Of a DNA stretch of 64,000 nucleotides, positions 13,206 to 25,162 are shown in pieces (position 1 is the stretch's first letter; each line of letters starts with the position of its first letter). Source of the DNA: Gigaspora rosea (Eukaryota; Glomeromycota; Glomeromycetes; Diversisporales; Gigasporaceae). Location: assembly GCA_003550325.1 (NCBI GenBank), contig QKWP01000421.1, positions 235,921-299,920 of the forward strand. The letters are read 5' to 3'. Under the pieces are notes generated by a model that was given only the letters and a program-made list of their open reading frames with translations, was not told the DNA's origin and searched no databases. A program made the translations under genes and the position numbers.

Positions 13206-13617
13206 TTTGGTACTAGTGTTCCTCAAACCTGAACCGAAGACCCGAACCCGACCCGGACCCGGTCTTGCGGGCCGGGTCAAACCATGATTTTTTGAACCTG
13301 ACCGGGTTCGGGTCATGAGAGAGACCTGGCCCGATAGAACCCGGACTGACCCGGTTTATAAAGAAAATTATTTTTTTTCTTATGACGATCTAACCGTTTA
13401 ATGGTAGAATTGCATAAGGCAAAATTTTATTACTACATAATTGCAAAAGGAAAAAGTTTTTATAGCACGCACAATTGCATGTTTGATTACTTTACTTTTT
13501 TTTTTTTTTTTTTTTTTTACACGAATTGGCATACTACGTTACTTATTTTTATAAAAGCCAAAGTGTTTTTTTTTCCTATTACATTGCCTTCCGTTTTTCA
13601 TAAATAAAGACAATATT

Positions 13618-16248
13618 ATGTCGAGCTCAAGTGCAATGCCATATGATGGCATTTATGAAGTAACTTGCGACGAACTATATGGTGAACCTTATGCTGAATT
13701 TTATGACGAACCTTAAAAAGAACCTCACGATGAACCTCACGACGAACTTTATAATGACAATACTACTCAGAAGCCAACAAATACGACCGGTTCAGATGAA
13801 TTTGGGGATAATGAATCATTAACTTCAATTGAAACTAACGCAACTAATAAGTAATTTATTTAAAACTTAATACTGTATTAACTTTATACTATATAGTAAT
13901 ACTAATGTATTTATTTTATAGGTCGTTTGTATGGAACCATTTTAAGAAAAAAAAAATTAAAGATAAAAAAGGATTAATTGTATTGACGGCAGTATGTGAT
14001 CATTGTAGTAATGGTTTAAAAATCCGTAAAGATGGATCAACTTCAAGCTTCCGGAAATATCTCATTTGTCTACATAAAAACAAGGTCCCAGAATTAAAAG
14101 GATCGAATGAACCAAATACAGAGCCACCACAAAATGTATCTGTTTTAGATATGATTAAATGCAAAGCTGTAAGGGCAGTGTCATTAATCACCTGATTATT
14201 TTTTATCAAAGGTCTACCCCCCTCCCTCTTCCTCAATATATAAATAGTCAGGTTCTTATATATAATTTCNAATATATAAATAGTCAGGTTCTTATATATA
14301 ATTTCAACTTTTTTTACCCCCCCCCCCCTAAAAAAAAAACTTATTTTTTTTTACCCCCCAAATTAAAAAAAAAAAAAAAAGTACATACAGAATACCTGAA
14401 ATGTATTATATATAAATTGTTAGGCTACAGGTCAAGGTCGTGAGCCCTTCGATTCTAAGAAATTTATCGACCTTATTAAATGATGGATTATTAAACATAA
14501 CCGATCATTTCATATAATTGAAGATGATGGCCTTAGAGAAATATTCACATATTTGGAACCCCAAGCAATAGGTATTTATTTATTTATTTTTAATTTTATT
14601 TTTTTTTTAATTTTTAACTTAATATTTTTTTTTTTAGCACCGTTATCAGATACAATAAAAAGGCACATATCTAGGAATTTCGAAGAAGAACGTGAACGAC
14701 TTCGAAAAAAACTGCAAGAAGTTCCTGCGCATATCAATCACGACAGACATTTGGACAACCGATAATAATGACAAATCATTCATGTCAGTTACCATACATT
14801 ACCTAGATGCATCATGGTCGATAAAACATCTTTTATTCGATTTTATTCACATGGATGGGCAACATACGGGTGCTGAAATAGCTAGCGCTATGGAAAACTG
14901 CCTTCGATCAATGGGAATTATTTCTAAAATTATAGCGATTACACGTGATAATGCAACTTCTAACGATAGATTTTTACAAGACTTTTCTAACTCTCTTTCA
15001 TCCGCCGGTATTCAATTCGATGATAAGCAACAATCCGTACGATGCTTCGCTCATATCCTAAATCTTGCAGTACAAAGTATTTTTAACAACATAGAAAATG
15101 AATTAGAAATGGTTGTTACTTTATTTATTTGTTTTTTTTTTTGACAAATAAATGCATTTGATAAAATTAATTTTTTTTTTTAGTTACGCGCTTTAATTAA
15201 AGGCATTAGAGGATCGAAGATACGTCGTAAAAAGTTGAAAATGTTGTATCCAATACATAATATAAGGATTTTAAAGCCGATTCTTGATGTTCCTACTCGG
15301 TGGAACTCCACCTATGAAATGTGCGATCGTGCATTAGTATTACGAATCGTGCTAGACGCTATCTCTCGTACCGATCTGGACTTACGCCAATACATACTAA
15401 CCAAGGAAGATTGGGAAAAAATTGAACTTCTTGTTTCAATTTTAGCACCATTTAAGGAAGGTTAGTAATGATTTAGTCAACTTTTTTTTTTTTAAACAAA
15501 ACTCTTAATATTTTGTTTAATTTAGCAACGGTTGAGATGTCAAAACAAGAATATCCAACTTTGTCAATGGTTATCCCTCTCTATTATTTGTTAGTTGAAA
15601 CACTTAATGAAGCTACGAAAAAGGAAAATATTCCACAATGGCTTGTTCACGGGTATGAGGCTGCAACCACGAAGCTTTTAGGTTATTATCAAAAATTAAA
15701 TATACTAAATGTTGCTGCAGTAATATTAGATCCGCGGCTTAAACTTGGGTATTTTGAAACTCTCAAATGGCAACCATGACTTATTAATCAAATCAAGGAT
15801 ATGTAAGTTAGTAGTACAAATTATGTAATAATTATAAAATTTACAATAATATTGTTTTTTTAGTATTACAAACAAATACGAAAATGACTACGCACCTGTT
15901 CCTAGTCAAGATGCGGCTTATACGACCAAAGAACCATCTAATATAATGGCACGAATGTACAAGCAATTATGTGTAGAACAACAAAGTGAATTAGAAACAT
16001 ATTTACTAGTACCACGAACAAGTGGGAATATTAATATTTTAGAGTGGTGGCAAAATAATGAATCGTGTTATCCAAATCTTGCAAAATTTGCTCGCAATAT
16101 TCTTCCAATACCGGCAACAAGTGTTCTGAGCGAACAGATGTTCAGCATAAGTGGAGATATGGTCACTGACAAGAGAAACCAGTTGGATTGTAAAACAGTT
16201 CGAGAAGCTATGTGTTTGAGGTCATGGTGGAGGGAACTAAATAGCTAA
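13618..16248 (+). pseudogene. hAT (BED-finger) transposase, inactivated
   Basis: The gene starts at ATG 13618 with an acidic repeat-like leader (DEP motifs). Intron 13851-13921 joins it to a BED-like zinc finger, 'FVWNHFKKKK' then 'CDHCSNGL'. Catalytic-core blocks follow: 'SITTDIWTT' (near 14740), 'RDNATSNDRF', 'DVPTRWNSTYEM' (15286-15321) and 'LSMVIPLYYLL'. The C-terminal dimerisation domain is 'EWWQNN', 'IPATSVLSEQMFS' and 'CLRSWW', ending at 16248. Further introns fit near 14572-14638, 15120-15183, 15462-15525 and 15801-15863. Damage: in-frame TAA at 13714, TGA at 14481, TGA at 15777, a frameshift near 14700-14740, and an insertion at about 14168-14425. Confidence 0.92.
14168..14425. mobile_element. 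Small insertion inside the hAT transposase
   Basis: This block breaks the transposase frame after 'MIKCKA'. It resembles 21505-21680 and its inverted copy: both carry CCTGATTATTTTTTATCA, then a C-rich tract and AATATATAAATAGTCAG. A 35-bp segment (14235-14269) is repeated at 14271-14305 around a single N at 14270, probably an assembly join. The right edge is approximate. Confidence 0.55.
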
Positions 16249-16579
16249 ATACGTAATCGAATGGATTTCTTTTAAAACTAGATAAAATTAAAAAATATTA
16301 GTAGAATAAACGAATTAATTTTTCGTACATATGTACGATAGAGTTTGCGACGCAAATTTAGCAATTTATAATAAAATTGAGTGCATTTTGCTTAGTTAAT
16401 TGTTTTTAAATGCATTGTTTTCACGTGAGTAAGGTATACTTATACCGGTTCCGGGTCGGGTCGGGTATCAAATATTCGGGTCCGGGTTTATACTTGGACC
16501 CGGTCTGTTTTTCCGGTTCGACTTCGGGTTTTTGCTAAAACCCGGCCCGACCCGGCCCGTGAGGAACACTATTTGGTAC

Positions 16580-18740
16580 TTGTCATCTGTCGAGTTGTTT
16601 TAGATTTTTTTTAAATTGTTCTATATGCGCCAATAAAAAAAAAATTAATAGCTATTTATTTTATTAACCATCCCTCTTCTAATATATATACTTTTTCTTT
16701 AACTATTAAGATTATCAAAGTTGTTGTCGTGGTATCATCAGTAGTTGTATTTTTTTCTGTTCAGGTGGCCTTGAGAATTTCACCAGTAGTATACTAGTAG
16801 TATAGTTCATCACTACTAATAGTGAATTTTGGTATTAGATTTTTTTTTTGCCCATATACAAATTAATTAATGTTTCTTTCTTTCTTTCACATAGCACTCT
16901 GGTTTGTGTTGTTTCTTTGCAACATTACGCATTATGGTAGAACCCCAGACATTTAGTGCAGAGGTCATATGTTATGCGTTTTAGCAAAAACCCCTGAAAT
17001 TTAAGAAGCAAAAAAACAGTTTTTGGCAATTATTATAGCATTCAGTAGCTTTTAGTAAGGCGCATTTAACAAAAAAAAAGTTTATTCAATTCTGATCTAA
17101 ATTAGAAGTTATTTAAGTAAATATAGTTTTGTCATTTTTAGCAAATTAGATCAAAATTGGCCAAAACTAGTTATAATCTATATGAGAGATATTCAGGTCC
17201 TATTATAGTAGTTTTAAAGATTGTCAGTAATATGGTTTATCATTGCTAATAGATTTTGTTATTAGGTTTCTTTTTTTTGACCATGAACAAGTTAACTAAT
17301 ATTCCTTTCTTTTTCTCATGTAGTACTATGAATCTCACTCTGGTTGGTATTATTTTTTTGCAATTTTGGTGGTCTTGAGAATTTCATTAGTAGTATAGTT
17401 CGTCACTACTGATAGCAGTGTTGTTACTTGGACGTTTTTTGGACATTTTGGACATTTTTTCAAATTAAAATTACTTAAAATTTTAATAAGATAATCTATT
17501 TTAATTTTTTCACCAATGAGTCCAGCACCTAAAAAAATATATAATTATATATTTTTTTAAATTACTTTATTGATTAGTTAAACATGGGACATAGGCTTGG
17601 ACGATTTTGGACAATCTTGGACGTTGGACAAAAAACATAGTATGGACATGTCCAAGTGACAACACTGCTAATAGTAGTTAGTTTTCTTTTTTTCACCCAT
17701 ATACAAGTCAACTAGCACTTTTTTTTTCTCTCATGTATGCCCAAGGATGTTGCTCTAGTTAGTATTATTATCTGTTATATAAATATTATTATAATTAGAG
17801 TTAGGTTAGGATGATTAAATCATAGTAAACAATTTTTTTAAAACTCTTTTCAATGATCACTTGGACCAAATTTCTGACAGAAGAAAACAAAAAGTTTTTT
17901 GTTAGAGAGTGGGTAGAGTACACAGGACCTACGATTTTTACAAAGATCAACTATTCGCTATTATTTAGAACCTTTGATATATTTGGCATGCAAGCCAAAA
18001 GCATTTTGGTACAAAATAACTAGCAGAAGATAGCACTCTTGTACGGAAAATTTGGTGGAGTTATCATCTTCACTCCATCAACAAAGTAACCTTTAACAAT
18101 ATAACGGGGAACAGCAAAATAATGAGTTTTCCAACAACACTCTTCTTTAAATTTCTTACAAGTGATTCCTTTGTATCATCTTTCTCGTCTTCCTACCGTT
18201 TTTCGATAAAAAGTGAGAATTTGGTTTACCCCTTCCAAAAGATCAGCTGTTTACTTTTCCAAATTCAGATGGACCCAGTAAAATGCAACTACATGACGTG
18301 TTTGTTTACGAATATAGTTTCGGTGCTACTCTATATGATGTAGCTCAGTCGATATAATGTAGGGATATTTAAGGTTGGTTGTATAGTCAGAAGAAGATAT
18401 TAGTTACAGCGTAGCTTTATAGTAGAGATATACAATAGTTGCATTTGTTATATAATTTTTATTCAACCTACCACGGATTATAATAGTGGTTTCCCTTTTC
18501 TTTTTTTCCATTGGTTTTTGTTTTCTTTTTGTTAGACTAGCCTTCATGCTTTACTATGTAGTTTTTTTTCTTTTTTGTTTTTCTCTTCCTTTTTTCTTTT
18601 TTGTTCGTTTTTCTTTTTGTATTTCTCATTTTCTTGGCTTTTGATATTTTTTTATAATTACCCTCTCTAGGACCACGAAATATACATAGATAGGTCAGGT
18701 ATGAGTTTGCTTATTTTTGAGGTTTTTTATGCAGATCTTT
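16580..18740. other. Non-coding, with a degenerate threefold repeat
   Basis: Three diverged direct copies of a segment containing TAGTATAGTTCATCACTACT and a T-rich tract ending CATGTAGTAC lie at about 16790-16920, 17210-17370 and 17390-17780. A hAT-like MITE sits in the third copy. A 73-codon open frame at 18122-18343 shows no family features and is not called. Confidence 0.45.
17416..17667. mobile_element. hAT-like MITE with TTGGACATT arrays
   Basis: A 252-bp element with terminal inverted repeats CAGTGTTGTTACTTGGAC at the left and, as reverse complement, CAGTGTTGTCACTTGGAC at the right. Inside each end the word TTGGACATT or TTGGACGTT is iterated. The flanks CTGATAG and CTAATAG look like a target duplication with one change, 7 bp rather than 8. 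It interrupts a repeat whose other copies are uninterrupted. Confidence 0.75.
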
Positions 18741-18744
18741 TCTA

Positions 18745-19212
18745 TTTGGGGGCATCCATAAATAACGTTATATATCCCTCATAGTAGCACTGGACCCCTC
18801 CCTACTATATAAAAAAATATTTCAAAATCTGTATGTTTATATATAAAATTTTACAAAAACTTGAATATATTGTGACACAGCAAACCGATTTGGATGATTT
18901 AGGTACCATTCGATTCATCTCAGTGAGACGAATTCAATGATACCAAAATCGTTTCATTTGGATAACTGGATCAATAGTTATTCACAAAAAACTATTAATT
19001 TTTTAGTAATTTTATAAGAAAACATAATAACCAATAGTATTTGGCCAATAAAATTCGATCCAGTGATCCAAATGAAATGAAATTGGTACCATTCAACTTC
19101 TCTCACCGAAACGAATCGAATGGTACCAAAATCATCAAATTTTGACCACTGGTTCAATTTTTAGCCAATTTTTTTCTAAAAAAATTACGTTATATTTTTT
19201 TGACCCCCCTCC
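18745..19212. mobile_element. Probable MITE with CATCCATAAATAACG end
   Basis: The left end is GGGGGCATCCATAAATAACG; the right end, as reverse complement, begins GGAGGGGGGTCAAAAAAA and contains ATAACGTAA. The core has two palindromic boxes built on GGTACCATTCGATTCATCTC and its complement (18903-18947 and 19085-19130). The same boxes recur at 34880-35590. A second GGGGCATCCATAAATAACATT end is at 19563. The target duplication is not resolved. Confidence 0.5.
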
Positions 19213-20429
19213 ATGATTATGTGAATATAATAATTATTAATTGATATCATATTCGATAAATATTGATTAACTGGATATATATCGATTACTATCACTATCG
19301 ATAGTAATCGACAGGGGTGATGAGTATCGATATATATCTTACCGGTTAGTAATCGATATATATCTATATATAAAATTTGCCAATACATAATGGCTTTTTC
19401 TCTCCTTTATATTCTTTTAACTAACAAGGAATTTATTAAGGACAAATAAGGAGAGAGTGAGAACCCTGAAATATACATAGATAGGTCAGGTTAATTATAG
19501 AGTTACTAAAAAGGAAAAGATCTGCAAAAAAACTTCAAAAATAAGCAAAAAAAGTACTATAAAGGGGCATCCATAAATAACATTATACAAGGGGGGGTTG
19601 GACGAACGATAATGTTTTTTTCAATAAGTATGCTTTTTGCAAATTTTTAAACATTTTATAGTGCGCGACACTTAAAGACTACACAAATTTTAAAAGCTAA
19701 TAACTTATGATCTAAAAAAGATTTTTTAAAAAGGAAGCCACTATTTTATAGCTAAATCAATTTATTACAACTTAACGGCCTTATTTTTAAAAAGTTATAA
19801 TAACTTTTCAAAATATATAGCTTTAAAAACATAGTATTTTTATATGATACGTAAAAATTTAACCAAAAATGGGACAAGTCACATGTTTTGGCTTCTCATT
19901 ATTGGCTAATTTTAAAATTATTTTTAAAAATATTTTTAAAATATTTTTTATTAATTAATTTTTGACCAATCAGAATACAAGAAATCAAAAAAATATCAAA
20001 TTTCAATATGAAAATTTTGAAAATGGGACAAATCACGAAAATGTAGTCTTTAAGTGTCCTGCACTGTACAAGTTTTTGCAAGTTTTCGCAATTTTTTAAT
20101 AATATAAAATTTTATTTTTTTATTTATTATTATTATATTTTAAAATATTACATATTTTATTATGAATTGGGATTTTGATAAATTTAGCAGGTTGCGATAT
20201 CGCAGGTTAATATTTAAAAAAATTAAAATGATTATTAATTAGGGTTAGGGTCTGAACTAGTATTAATATTAGGTTAGAGGGTGCATATATATATGCAAAA
20301 TTAAGCGCTAAAAACTTTTAATTAGAAGCCCAAGACTAGTACATAATGAAATTTCAAGTTATTTAAAAAGTTAGAATTTTTTTGTAATTTTTGTAATTTT
20401 TCGTTCGGTTTGTTACACAAGATCCTGTG
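19213..20429. other. Repeat-rich non-coding stretch
   Basis: 19205-19390 matches the right end of the large composite insertion at 37785-37950 (CATGATTATGTGAATAT through ATATATAAAATTTGC) and is rich in CGATATAT. 19468-19495 directly repeats 18680-18705. 20060-20160 contains the GCAAGTTTTCGCAA phrase seen again near 34080 and 37735. No gene. Confidence 0.5.
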
Positions 20430-21042
20430 ATATAATTGGCCAATCATATTAACCTGCGATATAGCAACCTGCGATATTTAACAACCTCCATGAATTATTA
20501 TAAAAAAATGTCAAAAAAAAATAAATCCAAAAAAAAACGAAACCAAAAAAAAATAAAAAAAATGAAAACAAAAAAAATAAACTATTATATTCCTTATATT
20601 CGCTCATATTCGCTTATATTCATTCATATTCGCTTATATTCGCTTATATTTGTTACTTCTTGCAAAGTGCCGGAAAGTAGTTGTTTTCTTGCAAAGTTCC
20701 GAAAGAAGTTTTAAGGAATAAATAAAATAAAATAAAATTAAAAAAATAAGTAAAAAAAAACAAACAGAAAAAATAACAAAAAAAACAAAACCGAAAAAAA
20801 TAAACTTATATTTTGCCCATATTTGCTTATATTCGATTATATTCGTTCATATTTGTGACTTCCTGCAAAGTGCCAGAGATGTTAGAATTGGTGTTCTTGT
20901 AAAGTGTCAGAAAAGTTAAGCCGTTTTCTTGCAAAGTTCTAAAAGAAGTAAAGGATAAATATAATAAAATAAAAAAAATAAGTAAAAAAAAAGAAAAAAA
21001 ACAAAAAACAAAAATGTAAGCAAACTAAATAAAAAAATAAAC
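20430..21042 (-). repeat. Satellite-like repeat, copy set 1
   Basis: Two to three tandem copies, about 230 bp each, of a unit with TTCTTGCAAAGTTC, an AAGTAA...AATAAAATAAAAT stretch, an A-rich block and several TTATATTCGC words. The family recurs at 33780-34340 and at 37150-37560 in the opposite orientation. Non-coding; the long A-rich frame inside is not a protein. Confidence 0.7.
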
Positions 21043-21043
21043 N

Positions 21044-23243
21044 GACTATTGCAGGGTTACACTGTATATCACATAAAGGTGCGATACAATTATATATCAC
21101 ATTTAATAAAAGTCTATAAATATAGAGCATGTAATTATATTTATACCGAGTCTCCAGACACCAACTACCACCTATAGCAATTTTCGGCAATTTTTCACTT
21201 TAGTCACTAGACCTATACACAAATATAATAATGGAATACACATATGGGATATCATACATGGTCCTCAGTCATTCCTAGCATCGCTAAACTAGTCTTATAT
21301 CTACCTCTTTTTCTTCGATTTAGTTGGACTATCAAAGCACTAATTTTCGATATTCAGACTGTGCATCTGGGCTATCAATACCTCACACTAAATACTCCCA
21401 AGAGTATCAATTTTTCCTATTCTTAGCCATTTTCTAAACCCATAAACATCGCCATATACTTACTCAACGGTACCAAAATCTTTCACGTAATATCTCATCC
21501 TTAGAGCTATGTTATTAATTACCTGATTATTTTTTATCAGAGGCCTACCCCCCTCCCTCTTCCTTAATATATATATAGTCAGATTTTTATATATAATTTC
21601 AACTTTTTTTACCTCCTTCCCCTCCTAAAAAATCACCTAATTTTTGTTACTCCCCTTACTCATTTCCCATATACATAATATTCACCACCAATACCTCATA
21701 CTTAACAAGCATCAACCTACATAATGGACCTGGTTCACAGTCTCATGACAAAAGAATGCCAGTGACTTCGTTCACAGCATCTTATTTCATCAGGAAATTT
21801 TATGTATAGATATTAATCGATATATAACTGTTAATCGTTTTATATCGATTAAAAAATAACGATATATATCGATTAACCAGTTAAAATCGATATATATCTT
21901 AATCAATATATATCATTTTTATATTAAATCATTATATATAGGGTCTGGAATCGAGTAGCCCGATTGATTTTGGAATTTTTGATAGCTGTAAAAATAGTGT
22001 TCCACAATTGGTGCGTAGGCCGAAATCAGTATGAATAATTAGTATGATAAACCCACTTTCAGCAGACAGGCTTCATTTGTACCTAACATGCACCTGTTAC
22101 TAGTGGCAGGTCTTTAAAGTCAGGGGGATTCAGCCCCACGGGCCGGGCTTGGGCCCGAATCTCCTGACTTTAAAGACCTGCCACTAGTAACAGGTGCATG
22201 TTAGGTACAAATGAATCCTGTCTACCGAAAATAGGTTTATCATACTAATTATTCATACTGATTTCGGCCTACGCACCAATTGTGGAACACTATTTTTACA
22301 GCTATCAAAAATTCCAAAATCAATCGGGCTACTCGATTCCAGACCCTATATATAATGATTTAATATAAAAATGATATATATTGATTAAGATATATATCGA
22401 TTTTAACTGGTTAATCGATATATATCGTTATTTTTTAATCGATATAAAACGATTAACAGTTATATATCGATTAATATCTATACATAAAATTTCCTGATGA
22501 AATAAGATGCTGTGAACGAAGTCACTGGCATTCTTTTGTCATGAGACTGTGAACCAGGTCCATTATGTAGGTTGATGCTTGTTAAGTATGAGGTATTGGT
22601 GGTGAATATTATGTATATGGGAAATGAGTAAGGGGAGTAACAAAAATTAGGTGATTTTTTAGGAGGGGAAGGAGGTAAAAAAAGTTGAAATTATATATAA
22701 AAATCTGACTATATATATATTAAGGAAGAGGGAGGGGGGTAGGCCTCTGATAAAAAATAATCAGGTAATTAATAACATAGCTCTAAGGATGAGATATTAC
22801 GTGAAAGATTTTGGTACCGTTGAGTAAGTATATGGCGATGTTTATGGGTTTAGAAAATGGCTAAGAATAGGAAAAATTGATACTCTTGGGAGTATTTAGT
22901 GTGAGGTATTGATAGCCCAGATGCACAGTCTGAATATCGAAAATTAGTGCTTTGATAGTCCAACTAAATCGAAGAAAAAGAGGTAGATATAAGACTAGTT
23001 TAGCGATGCTAGGAATGACTGAGGACCATGTATGATATCCCATATGTGTATTCCATTATTATATTTGTGTATAGGTCTAGTGACTAAAGTGAAAAATTGC
23101 CGAAAATTGCTATAGGTGGTAGTTGGTGTCTGGAGACTCGGTATAAATATAATTACATGCTCTATATTTATAGACTTTTATTAAATGTGATATATAATTG
23201 TATCGCACCTTTATGTGATATACAGTGTAACCCTGCAATAGTC
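21044..23243. repeat. 2.2-kb palindrome (inverted duplication)
   Basis: Two arms of about 1.07 kb face each other around a GC-rich centre of about 40 bases at 22115-22170. I compared several 50-80-bp stretches and found the arms identical except for a handful of changes within about 90 bases of the centre. The same 60-codon frame therefore appears at 21244-21426 (+) and 22861-23043 (-); it is not evidence of a gene. The left arm starts directly after a single N at 21043 and breaks inside a miniature element that is complete at the other end. It may be a real inverted duplication or an assembly fold-back. Confidence 0.9.
21788..22499. mobile_element. Inverted-repeat element at the palindrome core
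   Basis: Both ends read CATCAGGAAATTTTATGTAT as inverted repeats, followed by CGATATAT-rich sequence. This matches the left end of the composite insertion at 33001 (ATCAGAAAATTTTATACATA). Arms of about 330 bp suggest a foldback-type element. Identity continues into the outer flanks, however, so the palindrome is not explained by the element alone. Confidence 0.55.
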
Positions 23244-23396
23244 ACATTCACATTAGTCACAAACTCGCTATAGTCACCTTAATTTTTCTATTTAATTATA
23301 TATACTATATATAAATTTTAGCTCGCATTAGTCACAATCTCGCAAAGGCACATAGAAAGTTCAATTTTAGCATGTGACTATTGCGGGGTTTGACTG
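23223..23396. mobile_element. Mariner/pogo-like MITE (174 bp)
   Basis: Flanked by TA on both sides (23221-23222 and 23397-23398). Ends are CAGTGTAACCCTGCAATAGT and, as reverse complement, CAGTCAAACCCCGCAATAGT. CAGT ends with a TA duplication fit the Tc1/mariner superfamily, pogo-like branch. Internal ATTAGTCACAA words are repeated. Non-coding. The mirrored left palindrome arm holds only its end. Confidence 0.8.
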
Positions 23397-23741
23397 TATA
23401 ACTTTTATTATGCATAATATATAATTGGTATCACACCTGCTATGCGATATATAACCATAACATAGGGGTGCGAAGCCTATTAAACTTCTTTATAGTAATT
23501 TATATTAACTATTTGTGACACTAATTGTGCTTGTAAAACTTTCTTATATACTTATAACTTATAAAAGAATATTATTCAATTTGGATTAAGCCTTAAAAAA
23601 ATTTTTATAAATTAACTTGAAATTAATTAAAAAGTTTATTAGAGATAAGTTTGTTTTGTCACAACTTAATTAAAAAATTTTCTTCTTATACAATTTATCC
23701 AATCTTTAGTGAATAATTGTAAAATATAACTATAAAGTAAA
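23397..23741. other. AT-rich spacer
   Basis: No feature recognised between the mariner-like element and the next Mutator-like element. Confidence 0.5.
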
Positions 23742-24059
23742 TTAAAAAAAGGGAAAACTTTTTTCACACACCCGCGTGATCATGCACCCCTATACCGGTA
23801 TATAAATATAAGATCATCTATGATAGATAATTATTTATTATTTTTTTTTTTTGTTTTGATTTTTTTTTTTTTAAATGTTAAGGTAAGACCTTGCTTTTAT
23901 CTTTATTAATAGAAACTTTTTACAATACTGAAAGAAATTTCATTTTTTTTAAATCTAATACTAAGAATAAAAACTCTAAATACTTATCTGTGGCCTAAAC
24001 CTTTGTTTTGATTTTTTTACGTTTTCGTTTACTAATTTTTTTTCTTCTTTTCTTTTTTA

Positions 24060-25060
24060 GCTACTGTTGCTAGTATCATTGTTGGTATTGCCGTTGGTAT
24101 AATCGTTGGTATTGTCGTTGGTGTCGTCACAGGTTTTGCCTCAAGTGTCGTCGCAGGTGTCGCTTTGTTAGATTTTCTTCTTGGTGTGTGGTCTTGCACG
24201 CTTTTTTGGGTAGGTTTCTTTCATTTTTGTTTGTTTTTTTTCTCATTTTTTCTTCCTTCTTCTCTTGTCTTGCATGTTTTTTCAGTGCTGGTCTTGTACG
24301 TTTCTTTGGTGTTGGTCTTTCACGTTTCTTTGGTGTCAGTCTTGCATGTTTCTTCAGTATTGGTCTTGCACGTTTTTTTGGTGTTGGTTTTGCACTTTTC
24401 TTCGGTGGTGGACTTGCACTGGATATGGTGAGTTTCTTTCATTTTTGTTTGTTTATTTTATTTTTTTTTCTCTCTCATTTTTCTTCTTCTCTTGTCTTGC
24501 ATGTTTGCTTGGTGGTCTTGCACATTTTTTTGGTGGTGGTCTTGTACGTTTCTTCAGTGGTCTTGTACGTTTCTTTAGTAGTGGTCTTGTACGTTTCTTC
24601 AGTGGTGGTCTTTCACGTTTTTTCGGTCACGTTGGATATGGTGGGTTTCTTCGTTTTCGTTTTTGTTTTTTTTTTGTTTTTTTTTTTGCTTTTTCTAAAG
24701 GTCTTGCACATTTTTTTGGTAGTGGTCTTGCATATTTCTTTGGTGGTGGTCTTCTTGAACGTTTCTTTGATGGTCTTCTTTCATGTTTCTTCGATGGTGG
24801 TCTTTCACGTTTCTTCGGTAGTGGTTTTGTACGTTTCTTCGGCAGTAGCCTTGTACGTTTCTTCAGGGGTGGTCTTGTACGTTTCTTCGGCGGTAGTCTT
24901 GTACGTTTCTTCGGCGATGATCTTGTATGTTTATTCAGTTATCTTGTACGTTTATTTGGTTATCTTGTACATTTCTTTTGTAGTGATCTTGCACGTTTCT
25001 TTGGTGTTGTCTTGCACGTTTCTTCGGTGATTGTCTTGCACGTTTTTCAGTGGTTTTGTC
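24060..25060 (+). repeat. Imperfect tandem array inside E1
   Basis: About forty variants of a short unit close to GGTCTTGTACGTTTCTTCGG, preceded by GTTGGTATTGTC repeats (24075-24160). Both the 280- and 286-codon forward frames stay open only because the unit is poor in stop codons. They translate to FFG or VSSV repeats with no family match, so I do not call a protein. Confidence 0.8.
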
Positions 25061-25122
25061 TTGCTTTAAGTCGTCGGTGCTTGTGGTTTTGCCGTAGTTG
25101 TTGCATCGTAGTAAGATTAGAG

Positions 25123-25162
25123 TAGGGTTAGGGTTCGGGTTCGGGTTAGAGTTAGGGTTTGG
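25123..25162 (+). repeat. Interstitial telomere-like repeat
   Basis: Six or so units of TAGGGT with variants (TCGGGT, TAGAGT). It lies within E1, well away from any chromosome end visible here. A shorter patch occurs near 54372-54401. Confidence 0.7.

Larger units (their letters stand above)
13214..16571 (+). mobile_element. hAT transposon, near full length, decayed
   Basis: A 3358-bp element with a perfect 8-bp target duplication, TTTGGTAC, at 13206-13213 and 16572-16579. Terminal inverted repeats begin TAGTGTTCCTCA. Just inside each end lie dense arrays of ACCCGACCCGG-like motifs (13236-13360 and 16445-16555), the likely transposase-binding regions by analogy with other hAT elements. The interior encodes a multi-exon transposase with several inactivating changes and a nested insertion. 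Complete ends with a broken gene mean it could move only if a relative supplied transposase. Confidence 0.93.

Noticed and set aside
18122..18343. 73-codon serine/phenylalanine-rich frame
   Set aside because: No domain, no splice or start context, and flanked by degenerate repeats.
21244..23043. Identical 60-codon frames on opposite strands
   Set aside because: They are the two arms of the palindrome, so identity reflects the duplication and not conservation of a protein.
24165..25125. Two overlapping long forward frames (280 and 286 codons)
   Set aside because: They are overlapping readings of one tandem array in E1; both translate to FFG or VSSV repeats with no start context or domain.
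25123..25162. Chromosome end or telomere
   Set aside because: Only about six variant units lying inside a transposon with sequence on both sides; better read as an interstitial repeat.
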